DNA of 64,000 nt from the NCBI RefSeq assembly GCF_001446935.1, contig NZ_LKKK01000001.1:496001-560000 (forward strand), written 5' to 3'. The stretch comes from Pseudomonas sp. TTU2014-080ASC. GTDB taxonomy: Bacteria; Pseudomonadota; Gammaproteobacteria; Pseudomonadales; Pseudomonadaceae. This document shows, in pieces, positions 20,205 through 27,763 of this stretch. Under the pieces are notes generated by a model. It did not search any database. It saw nothing but the letters and a program-made list of their open reading frames with translations, and was not told where the DNA came from. Numbering within the stretch: the first letter of the stretch is position 1; the number at the start of each line of letters is the position of its first letter. A program made the translations under genes and the position numbers.

Positions 20205-20702
20205 CTACGTCCACTCGGACGCAAGCAATCCGTATAAATATATTGAGTGGTACACCCCGGCCGTAAAACTCTGCTCCCGAAGCATACCTTCTTCTTTAAA
20301 ACCTAACTTCCTGTGCAACCCCATTGACTTTTGATTAAAAGCCAATACCTGCCCACATACCTTATGCAAAGCCATTTCCTTAAATGCGTAATTAAGCGCA
20401 CTCAGCCCTAGCAAGGTACCGATACCTTTTGATGCTGTCGGAGATGCATAAAAGCCCCAATCAGCTATCTTTGATTCCTTCACAACCGAAAAATTTATAA
20501 AGCCTTGCGAAGTACCGTCCAACTCGTAGATAAGTAAATGCTTGCAACTATTTTCTACTGCAGTGTCATACCACTTTAGATGCTCATCCAAGGTTATTAT
20601 TTCTTGACTAAACATATAACGCCTTACATTAGGATGATTTCTCCAACTCAATATCATCTCTAACTCGGAACGTTTCAACTTCCGGACATTCCCTTTATCC
20701 AT
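20205..20702 (-). CDS. pseH: Pseudaminic acid pathway N-acetyltransferase
   Basis: A 165-residue GNAT-family protein that acetylates the 4-amino group of UDP-4-amino-4,6-dideoxy-AltNAc using acetyl-CoA. The N-terminal MILSWRNHPNVRRYMFSQ and the acetyl-CoA-binding region ASKGIGTLLGLSALNYAF, followed by VLAFNQKSMGLHRKLGF, are typical of PseH. GAGGGAG lies before the ATG, inside the end of pseG, which it overlaps by 8 bases. Gene order pseG-pseH-pseI matches the biosynthetic order. Confidence 0.92.
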   Translation of the reverse strand: MDKGNVRKLKRSELEMILSWRNHPNVRRYMFSQEIITLDEHLKWYDTAVENSCKHLLIYELDGTSQGFINFSVVKESKIADWGFYASPTASKGIGTLLGLSALNYAFKEMALHKVCGQVLAFNQKSMGLHRKLGFKEEGMLREQSFTAGVYHSIYLYGLLASEWT

Positions 20703-21807
20703 GCTTATCTCCCTCGACGAGAAAGTCAGCTATCAGAAAAACACCAGTACCTTCAGTAATCCTTATCGACTCTCTTGTCATAGAAAGCATTCTATGTGGA
20801 CTTAGAAACTTTGAAAGACTAGTGGATATATCCTTAATATTATCTAATGTTCCCACTAACTCAGCAGCGTTCGCCGCGGCAAGAGCTCGTGCTCCTGCCA
20901 ATTGGTTTTCGGCAAGAACAATCAACAGTGTTGGAACCCCTAAGCAGCAGCGCTCCCAAGAAGTACTCCCTGCAGCACCGATCGAGAGGTCAGCATCAGA
21001 CATTATCTGAGCCATATTATTTACGCCGACAAAAACCTCCGTCTCCCAAGGCATACTTCGTGCCTGCACTCTTACATCGTCTTTCCAAGGGGCTGAAGCT
21101 CCCAACACAACACTTATTTTTGTTCCCTCAGCTAATTCTGCAGTTCTCAGCTCGTGCAATATTCGAGCTGTAGCATTAGATTGATCTACCCCCCCCATTG
21201 TAACCAGGATGTGGTTGAGCTCTCCTGCAGCCCGACGTTTTAAGCTGTATTCACGGAGTTCTGAAAACTCTGGCCTCAGCAACGCGTACTGTGGACCGAT
21301 TAGAAACCGACAGGGCTTACGTACTAACTTGTCGTAGTCCTGAGCTTCACGCCCCAAATTTTGGTCTAACAATAAATCACACGAATGCTCACGATCAGCC
21401 AGATCATCGATAACCATGAGCCGATTATAGAAAGGCTTTAATAGATCCTCCCAGGTCGCATCAAGGGAATAGTGATCAACAATTAGCCAATCTAGCTTCA
21501 TATCCTGAATAACTAACGAGGTTTGCGCCGCATCTTCAGCCTGACTTGAACCCAACCAACTCGCATGTGCCACCACATTGGTTGTCGCAACTCCGAGACA
21601 AAGGTCATCGACATTACCGACAGGCAAGGCATGAACTTTAAAACCGTTTTCAGCTATTAGGTCTAGCAAGTTGCCAGGATGCTCACGACAAATAAAGTGG
21701 CACTCAAAACCCTTCTCAGCTAATGCCTGAGCTAATGTTAGACAGCGCATAACATGGCCACTGCCTATCTGTAGTGAAGCATCCGCTCTAAAGGCAACCT
21801 TCTTCAT
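20695..21807 (-). CDS. pseG: UDP-2,4-diacetamido-2,4,6-trideoxy-beta-L-altropyranose hydrolase
   Basis: A 370-residue GT-B-fold hydrolase that removes UDP from UDP-6-deoxy-AltdiNAc, the fourth step to pseudaminic acid. Seen: FRADASLQIGSGHVMRCLTLA at the N-terminus (the conserved G-x-GH-x-x-R), VDHYSLD near residue 130, and the C-terminal donor-binding AGSTSWERCCLGVPTL. The correct start is the ATG at 21807 (MKKVAFRAD); an in-frame start 24 codons upstream lies within the preceding SDR gene. Its start lies four bases after the SDR stop, implying coupled translation. Confidence 0.94.
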   Translation of the reverse strand: MKKVAFRADASLQIGSGHVMRCLTLAQALAEKGFECHFICREHPGNLLDLIAENGFKVHALPVGNVDDLCLGVATTNVVAHASWLGSSQAEDAAQTSLVIQDMKLDWLIVDHYSLDATWEDLLKPFYNRLMVIDDLADREHSCDLLLDQNLGREAQDYDKLVRKPCRFLIGPQYALLRPEFSELREYSLKRRAAGELNHILVTMGGVDQSNATARILHELRTAELAEGTKISVVLGASAPWKDDVRVQARSMPWETEVFVGVNNMAQIMSDADLSIGAAGSTSWERCCLGVPTLLIVLAENQLAGARALAAANAAELVGTLDNIKDISTSLSKFLSPHRMLSMTRESIRITEGTGVFLIADFLVEGDKHG

Positions 21808-21811
21808 GCAT

Positions 21812-22612
21812 TCACCAAGCAGTCCATCCACCATCAACAACGATGTTAGCCCCATTGATAAATGAGGAGGATCTAGCAATTAAAAAAACTATCGGCCCTT
21901 TGATATCTTCTGAAATTCCTATACGTCCTAGCGGTACCTTTTTTGAAAGCGAATCCACAAAAAAAGGACTCTGTACTTGTACCGTTGGCGCAGGAAATGG
22001 GCCCGGGGAGATACTGTTAACTCTTATACCCTCATGGCCAAATTCACATGCTGCGTATCGTGACCACTGAATTAGTGCCGCTTTAGATGCACCATAGAAA
22101 GGAGGATTAACTGCTGATGCGCTTTCATAAATACGATGATCAGGGCTAACCATCCCGTACATTGAAGCGACATTTACAACACTGGCATCCCCATCCTCAA
22201 TGACTGCCCTACGCAACAAAGGCAATGCATCTCTAACGATATTATGGGCGGCCAATACAGAAACAGAATAGCTGTTTAGATATTCGGCTTGAGCGGTGTT
22301 CTCTATACTCCCCGCCCCACCAGAATATGCATTGTTAACAATTCCATTAATTTTCTTGATATTGCTGCTATCAAAAAATGACTTAATACTATCGCCATTA
22401 GATACATCAAACACAGCAGACTGAGCCAAAAAACCTAAACGTTTAATTGATGAAACCAAATCTTCACATTTGCCATGATCCCTGGAATTTACAAGAACCA
22501 TTGCACCTGCTTCGGCCAGTGCATACGCCATTGCCTGCCCTAAATATCCCGACGCCCCTGTTACCAAAACCACTTTATTTTCTAGGGAAAACATCTGATT
22601 TAAACTAGCCAT
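21812..22612 (-). CDS. SDR-family oxidoreductase in the pseudaminic acid operon
   Basis: A 266-residue short-chain dehydrogenase with the nucleotide-binding motif TGASGYLG near the N-terminus, NNAYSG (NNAG position), the active-site serine in VASMYGM, and YGASKAA providing the catalytic Tyr-x-x-x-Lys. The C-terminus ends VVDGGWTAW, typical of classical SDRs. The ATG at 22612 overlaps the pseF stop as TAATG and has GGAAGAG upstream, so it is preferred over an ATG five codons earlier. It has no role in the standard six-step pathway. It resembles PtmA-type SDRs of flagellin-glycan loci in being placed among nonulosonic acid genes, and may produce a modified sugar. Confidence 0.9.
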   Translation of the reverse strand: MASLNQMFSLENKVVLVTGASGYLGQAMAYALAEAGAMVLVNSRDHGKCEDLVSSIKRLGFLAQSAVFDVSNGDSIKSFFDSSNIKKINGIVNNAYSGGAGSIENTAQAEYLNSYSVSVLAAHNIVRDALPLLRRAVIEDGDASVVNVASMYGMVSPDHRIYESASAVNPPFYGASKAALIQWSRYAACEFGHEGIRVNSISPGPFPAPTVQVQSPFFVDSLSKKVPLGRIGISEDIKGPIVFLIARSSSFINGANIVVDGGWTAW

Positions 22613-24237
22613 TAAAGACTCTTCCATAGCGCTGGATTCAGTGCACTCTCAGTCAGAATAGGCCTCATTGACTCGATATCAAGTGACTCTTCCTCAGTGA
22701 GAGGGGCGTAGTCCTGCAACATCAAGTTATCATTCAATTGCTCGACAGACTCAACACCTACGACTACACCATCAATCCATGATTGAGCAAGAACATAACT
22801 CATACATAAATCACCAACTGAACGACGCTTATACCGCTCTGCACATCTTGCCAACCAATTAATATAAACATAAGAATCTACAACATTGGCCCTCCCCCAA
22901 ACAGCTGGGCTATCGCTGAGCAGTACGCCTTGAAGGTAAATACTCCTTACATGCACTATCAGCGAGCGTTCTTTCTTGACTTTCTTAATGCTCTCTATAG
23001 TCTTTTTCCAGCGCCAATCTAGAAGATTATATGGAAGCTGAATATGTGAAACGTCCTTCACATCAATCACTGAGTCTAATTCTTCTGGCGTCTGTACTGA
23101 GACACCAAGATTTCTAACATACCCCTCAGCTTTCAATTCTAATACCCGCCGCCATACTGCACCATCCGCCATATTTATATGCGAGGCACGATGTAGTAAT
23201 AAGGTATCTATCTGGCCCATAGATAGTTTCGTTAAAGATTGAAAAAAACTTGCATCAACAAAGGCTTTAACTACAGAATCATTTGCATCCGAGGGCAAAT
23301 CAGTTAATGGCGATAGCTTTGTAACAACCCGCACTCTCCCCTGCCAACCTCGGCCTAATGAGTTACCAATAACTTCCTCACTGACTCCATAAGCCCGTGC
23401 AGTATCTATAAATTCTATGCCATTCCGTATAGCTTTATGAATTAATGATTCTGCTACTAAATACGACGGCTGGCCTATATTATTAGCAGCACCATAATTC
23501 ATTCCAAGCTGAGCTGTCCCAAGAACAATTTTGCTTGCTGGTCTTTTAACAATAATCTCTTTATTTATAGCAGCAAGCCTTGACACCAACTCCCGCCAGC
23601 TAACTGAAACAGGGTCAAGAACGCCATCAAAAACCTGTAAAACCAATTGATAATCATCCAAATTATCAATTGTGCAACGGAGCCCCCCCCTATCTAAGTC
23701 TTTGTATTTCTCAAACCTTGCTCCACCATACACTCTACGTATATAGGGCGTTACATGTTCTCGATCTGAAACAGTGGTACTTTCTCTATCTGCTTCCCGA
23801 AGTAATCCTAGGTAAGTTAACTCTGCACTTACTCCATAAGGAAGACCTGAATCTTCACCATTACAAACTAAATACTTGGCGCCAACCTTAACGAACTCAT
23901 CTTCAAGCTCATCCAGAAGAGTGCCGTCAGGAAATACATTGTCCCCAGTAAGCCGAACCACTACGGTGCTGTCATCATAATGTTCAAGTGCTTTAATAAA
24001 ACGTTTCAGCGTATCTAGTAACTCACCTCTAAAAACATTGACCCCATTTTCGGCCAACAACCTCGCCAGAGAATCATCACTTGGGCTATTTGAGGTAGCA
24101 ACAATAACTTCACGACCTGTATTCGCTGCACGCTTCGCCGCTAAAACCGCGATAGGCAAGCCTTTAATAGGCAACATTACCTTTGCAGGTAGCCGAGATG
24201 AATTGGTCCGAGCCTGTAAAACTACCACCCCTCTCAA
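22612..24237 (-). CDS. pseF: Fusion of SpsF/PseF-like cytidylyltransferase and aldo/keto reductase
   Basis: A 541-residue two-domain protein. Residues 1 to about 235 are a nucleotidyltransferase of the SpsF type (VVVLQARTNSSRLPAKVMLPI, VVRLTGDN, VSDREHVTPYI), expected to activate pseudaminic acid with CMP. From about residue 238 (IVLGTAQLGMNYG) to the end is an aldo/keto reductase (FIDTARAYGVSEEVIG with catalytic Asp and Tyr, LLHRAS with His, LGVSVQTPEEL). The best start is a TTG at 24237 which overlaps the pseC stop and has AAGGGG upstream; an open frame reaching 24333 has no matching family residues. The reductase half is not needed for standard pseudaminic acid and suggests a modified product. 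Confidence 0.85.
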   Translation of the reverse strand: MRGVVVLQARTNSSRLPAKVMLPIKGLPIAVLAAKRAANTGREVIVATSNSPSDDSLARLLAENGVNVFRGELLDTLKRFIKALEHYDDSTVVVRLTGDNVFPDGTLLDELEDEFVKVGAKYLVCNGEDSGLPYGVSAELTYLGLLREADRESTTVSDREHVTPYIRRVYGGARFEKYKDLDRGGLRCTIDNLDDYQLVLQVFDGVLDPVSVSWRELVSRLAAINKEIIVKRPASKIVLGTAQLGMNYGAANNIGQPSYLVAESLIHKAIRNGIEFIDTARAYGVSEEVIGNSLGRGWQGRVRVVTKLSPLTDLPSDANDSVVKAFVDASFFQSLTKLSMGQIDTLLLHRASHINMADGAVWRRVLELKAEGYVRNLGVSVQTPEELDSVIDVKDVSHIQLPYNLLDWRWKKTIESIKKVKKERSLIVHVRSIYLQGVLLSDSPAVWGRANVVDSYVYINWLARCAERYKRRSVGDLCMSYVLAQSWIDGVVVGVESVEQLNDNLMLQDYAPLTEEESLDIESMRPILTESALNPALWKSL

Positions 24238-25391
24238 AGCAGTATCCCCTTCAGGCTCGAAATAACTTTGTCTTGCTGGCTCTCGGTAAGGGTTTGAAAC
24301 ATCGGCAGACTGATTGCTTCGCTGTAGTAGCACTCAGCCTCAGGGAAGTCTCCTGCCTTGAAGCCCATTTGCTGGTAATAAGGCTGGGTATGCACCGGAA
24401 TATAGTGCAGATTGACGCCGATTCCTTGTTCGCGCAGCGATTCAAATACTTCGCGATGACTGCACTTGATCTGATCCAGACGCAAACGAATAACGTACAG
24501 GTGCAATCCCGAATATGAGTCTGGATGCTGCCAGGGTATTGTAACTGGCAGGCCTTCGAGAAGCTGGTCATACCGACGTGCCAACTCATGCCGGCGGGCG
24601 ACAAACTGATCAAGCCTTTCCATCTGAGTTACACCCAGCGCAGCTTGCAGCTCTGTCATACGGTAATTAAAGCCCAGGTCAATCTGCTGGTAATACCAAG
24701 GCCCGTCAGCCTCATGTGTCATCAATCTAGGGTCACGGGTAATACCATGACTACGCAGCAAGGCCATACGTGCAGCTAACGCATCATCATTGGTCAGCGC
24801 CATACCACCTTCTGCGGTAGTAATGATTTTCACTGGGTGAAAGCTGAATATGGTGATGTCGCTGTAACGACCATTCCCAATAAACTCACTCTGATATTTG
24901 CCGCCGATTGCATGGGAGGCGTCTTCAATAACCTTGAAGCCAAAACGCTGTGCCAAAGCTGAGATAGCCTGCATATCGCACGGCTGACCACACAAGTGAA
25001 CAGCAACAAGCACTTTAGGCAGTCGACCTTGTTGCTCCGCCTGAAGCAACTTGCGCTCCAACGCCTGCGGGCAAAGGTTGTAAGTGCGTGGATCAATATC
25101 AACGAAGTCTACTTTGGAGCCGCAATACAACCCGCAGTTGGCCGAGGCTACGAAAGTAACAGGTGTTGTCCACAACCAGTCGCCAGCACCCAAGCCAAGC
25201 GCAAGACAGGCAATATGCAATGCTGAAGTAGCGCTATTCACGGCCAGTGCGTGCTTTGCTCCTACATGCTCGGCAACGCGCTGTTCAAAGCGTGGAACCA
25301 TAGGACCTTGAGTCAGAAAATCTGATTGCAATACATTTACAACTGCATCGATATCAGTCTGTGTAATGTCCTGGCGACCGTATGGAATCAT
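24234..25391 (-). CDS. pseC: UDP-4-amino-4,6-dideoxy-N-acetyl-beta-L-altrosamine transaminase
   Basis: A 385-residue PLP-dependent DegT/DnrJ/EryC1-family aminotransferase, the second pseudaminic acid enzyme, which aminates the 4-keto sugar made by PseB using glutamate. Motifs include SATSALHIACLALGLG, the PLP-stacking and phosphate region EDASHAIGG, and the Schiff-base lysine at about Lys188 in SFHPVKIITTAEGG. It begins three bases after the pseB stop and its own stop overlaps the start of pseF, consistent with one operon. Confidence 0.95.
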   Translation of the reverse strand: MIPYGRQDITQTDIDAVVNVLQSDFLTQGPMVPRFEQRVAEHVGAKHALAVNSATSALHIACLALGLGAGDWLWTTPVTFVASANCGLYCGSKVDFVDIDPRTYNLCPQALERKLLQAEQQGRLPKVLVAVHLCGQPCDMQAISALAQRFGFKVIEDASHAIGGKYQSEFIGNGRYSDITIFSFHPVKIITTAEGGMALTNDDALAARMALLRSHGITRDPRLMTHEADGPWYYQQIDLGFNYRMTELQAALGVTQMERLDQFVARRHELARRYDQLLEGLPVTIPWQHPDSYSGLHLYVIRLRLDQIKCSHREVFESLREQGIGVNLHYIPVHTQPYYQQMGFKAGDFPEAECYYSEAISLPMFQTLTESQQDKVISSLKGILL

Positions 25392-25394
25392 GAA

Positions 25395-26393
25395 TTAGAT
25401 GCTCCCGATCTTTTCACGGTTAGCATCAATCCACGCTTGTAGATCAGCGTCGCTCATCCACTCAGTGTTGTTATCACTAGCGTATACGAAACCTTCAGGA
25501 ACTTTTTTACCGTCTTTAATGCGCTCAGGAGAGTTAGCCCAGTCGTTGATCACTGGCAAAATTTTGAAATGCTCAGGGTACTCATAGGTGTAATAGGCAT
25601 CCTCAGCACTGATCATCTGCTCATGCAATTTCTCACCAGGGCGAATACCAACGATTTCTTGCTTGGCATTTGGGGCAACGACCCTTGCAAGATCCGTAAC
25701 TTTCATCGAAGGGATCTTTTTCACGTAAATCTCACCTCCCTCCATGTCCTCAAAGGCGTGCCATACCAGTTCAACACCTTCTTCCAGTGAGATCATGAAA
25801 CGAGTCATGCGCTCATCGGTGATGGGCAATGTGCCTTGATCTTTAATTGACATGAAGAAAGGAATCACTGAGCCACGCGAGCCCATTACGTTGCCATAAC
25901 GCACAACCGCAAAACGTGTGTCATGGCCACCAGCGTAGGAGTTACCAGCGACAAAGAGCTTGTCTGAAGCCAGTTTGGTTGCACCGTAAAGGTTGATTGG
26001 GCTGCTGGCCTTGTCTGTCGACAGAGCCACTACTCGCTTGACTCCCTTGTCGATGCAAGCGTCGATGAGGTTCATCGCACCATTGATGTTGGTCTTGACG
26101 CACTCAAACGGGTTGTATTCAGCAGTTGGTACAATTTTTGTTGCAGCCGCATGCACCACGTAATCAACGCCATCCAGTGCGCGATAAAGACGATCTTTAT
26201 CTCGCACGTCACCGATGAAAAAGCGCACACGGTTGTCGCCCTGGAACTTCTTAGCCATGTCCCACTGCTTCATCTCATCACGGGAATAGATGATTACTTT
26301 TTTCGGGTTGTACTTCGCCAACACCATTGGCACAAAGGTGTTACCAAACGATCCTGTGCCACCTGTGATGAGAATTGTCGCGTTGTCAAACAT
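25395..26393 (-). CDS. pseB: UDP-N-acetylglucosamine 4,6-dehydratase (inverting)
   Basis: A 332-residue extended SDR enzyme that dehydrates UDP-GlcNAc with C5 inversion, the first committed step to pseudaminic acid. The NADP site TGGTGSFGNTF is at residues 9-19, STDKASSP carries the PseB-type Thr-Asp-Lys, and YGATKLASDK the Tyr-x-x-x-Lys pair. MRPGEKLHEQMI-like residues appear as IRPGEKLHEQMIS near the C-terminus. The length matches PseB, and its neighbours pseC and pseF confirm the inverting rather than the retaining (legionaminic or bacillosamine) enzyme. Confidence 0.96.
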   Translation of the reverse strand: MFDNATILITGGTGSFGNTFVPMVLAKYNPKKVIIYSRDEMKQWDMAKKFQGDNRVRFFIGDVRDKDRLYRALDGVDYVVHAAATKIVPTAEYNPFECVKTNINGAMNLIDACIDKGVKRVVALSTDKASSPINLYGATKLASDKLFVAGNSYAGGHDTRFAVVRYGNVMGSRGSVIPFFMSIKDQGTLPITDERMTRFMISLEEGVELVWHAFEDMEGGEIYVKKIPSMKVTDLARVVAPNAKQEIVGIRPGEKLHEQMISAEDAYYTYEYPEHFKILPVINDWANSPERIKDGKKVPEGFVYASDNNTEWMSDADLQAWIDANREKIGSI

Positions 26394-26424
26394 GTGTACT
26401 TACCTTGGTTGAATCCTGGATGAG

Positions 26425-27681
26425 TTAGGGTTTAGTCAAACGAAACGGTTCGGGTGTGAGGATGAAACAAGCCGCGAGCTTCCACACCAGAATAGTAAAG
26501 AAAGCGACGCAGAGCCCCATTGGCACCGCTTGGGATGCCCACATCTGCGAGAAAAGCCACGTTGAAAGCGTGAATACTACCAGACTCAGCAGGTGGCTAT
26601 GGATGATAGGTCTGTCTTGCTGCTGTGCGTAAAGTGCGTAATGGGGGACCATGCCTATCGCGTACAGGAACATGGCTAGCAACCCCCATGAGAACAGTTC
26701 TCTATGCTCCATATAAAGCGGCTTATTCAGCCAATCCAACAACGGCTCTAGCAGCGCCAGCGCACCAATCGAGAATCCGATAGAGAGAATAACCGTCTGT
26801 AACAAAAGCTTTTTCAAGTTCCGTTTGTAGCCGCAATGATCAGCTTGATTATATGAGGTAATCAATGCCGGGTAGATAAAAGCAAATACCCCCGCATCGA
26901 GAAACGCCACCATCGCACTCGCCAACCCCATGTACAGGACGTAAGCCCCTAGCACATCAAGCCCTGCAAGGCTCTCCAGCCAGTAGCGATCCAAAGTGAA
27001 GAGGCCTCGAATTGCCAGAGTGGCGACTAGTAGCGGCAGAGCAACACACACGCCCATCTTGATCCAAGACCAGTCTACCTGCCGGCCCCAACTACCAATA
27101 CGCATGGACGATATTTTTACTGCAGCGTAAATAAAGCCAGCAACACCACCTAACGCCCAAGCTGATAACACCGTTGTTAAATTTCGTTGCACTGGGTCCA
27201 AGTACATAACTGCTATGGCGATAATTACCCATGCCCCTGAACGCAGAAAAAGAACAAAACTTGCTGCCAGCTGCTCCGATGCAGCAATAAGCAAACGCAT
27301 CAGTTCTTGGTTGAGGTGCTCAAGAATAAGTATGAAGAGAAACCAACTCGCCAAGTACCAGGGCAAAAGCCCTAACACGAATAAAAAAAGTAGAGGCGGA
27401 AGAAACAGCACGTACAGGATAAGCGTCAGAGCTCCCTGATTTTTCAGCAGCGCGCCCCAATCATTTCTGGAGCGTTTAAGCATCTCTCGTGTTGTATAGG
27501 TATAAAAATCCAGTCCAAGGAGATAAAGCGCATACCCAATAGTAGCAGCCAGCAAGCCATATAGACCCAGTTCAGCAGGCGCCAAAAAGCGAGCCAAAAA
27601 AAAGATCAGTAAAAACTTGCTGCCCAAGGTCATTGCACGTAAACCAATATTGATCAAACGTGACAAGGAGCTGCTATTCAT
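26425..27681 (-). CDS. Polysaccharide repeat-unit flippase-like protein (Wzx)
   Basis: A 418-residue inner-membrane protein with about 12 hydrophobic segments. The N-terminal RLINIGLRAMTLGSKFLLIFFLARFLAP pattern is typical of MOP-superfamily polysaccharide exporters, which flip undecaprenyl-linked repeat units to the periplasm. It is the first gene downstream of the ops-bearing hairpin and heads the operon wzx-pseB-pseC onward. Start is the ATG at 27681; no strong ribosome site is seen upstream. Assignment rests on topology, the N-terminal pattern and context. Confidence 0.82.
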   Translation of the reverse strand: MNSSSLSRLINIGLRAMTLGSKFLLIFFLARFLAPAELGLYGLLAATIGYALYLLGLDFYTYTTREMLKRSRNDWGALLKNQGALTLILYVLFLPPLLFLFVLGLLPWYLASWFLFILILEHLNQELMRLLIAASEQLAASFVLFLRSGAWVIIAIAVMYLDPVQRNLTTVLSAWALGGVAGFIYAAVKISSMRIGSWGRQVDWSWIKMGVCVALPLLVATLAIRGLFTLDRYWLESLAGLDVLGAYVLYMGLASAMVAFLDAGVFAFIYPALITSYNQADHCGYKRNLKKLLLQTVILSIGFSIGALALLEPLLDWLNKPLYMEHRELFSWGLLAMFLYAIGMVPHYALYAQQQDRPIIHSHLLSLVVFTLSTWLFSQMWASQAVPMGLCVAFFTILVWKLAACFILTPEPFRLTKP

Positions 27682-27698
27682 ATAGTTAAAACCTAAAA

Positions 27699-27736
27699 CA
27701 AAACCCTACAGGTAAACTACCGCCCGTAGGGTTTTT
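27699..27736 (-). terminator. Terminator-like hairpin between wzz and wzx
   Basis: Read on the minus strand, AAAACCCTAC (27735-27726) pairs with GTAGGGTTTT (27709-27700) around a 16-base loop, followed by GTTTT. This has the form of an intrinsic terminator and lies 28 bases past the wzz stop and 18 bases before the wzx start. It would separate wzz transcription from the long downstream operon unless read through. Confidence 0.7.
27714..27724 (-). promoter_or_regulatory. ops element (RfaH recruitment site) in the hairpin loop
   Basis: Minus-strand GGCGGTAGTTT matches the ops consensus GGCGGTAGYNT at every fixed position, and the base before it is also G as in the JUMPstart core. It sits in the loop of the wzz-wzx hairpin, just before a roughly 15-kb AT-rich polysaccharide operon, which is the classic setting of RfaH-controlled operons. 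No rfaH gene is in the window. Confidence 0.65.
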
Positions 27737-27763
27737 ACAATCAGTGGCCTATAAACGCTATGG

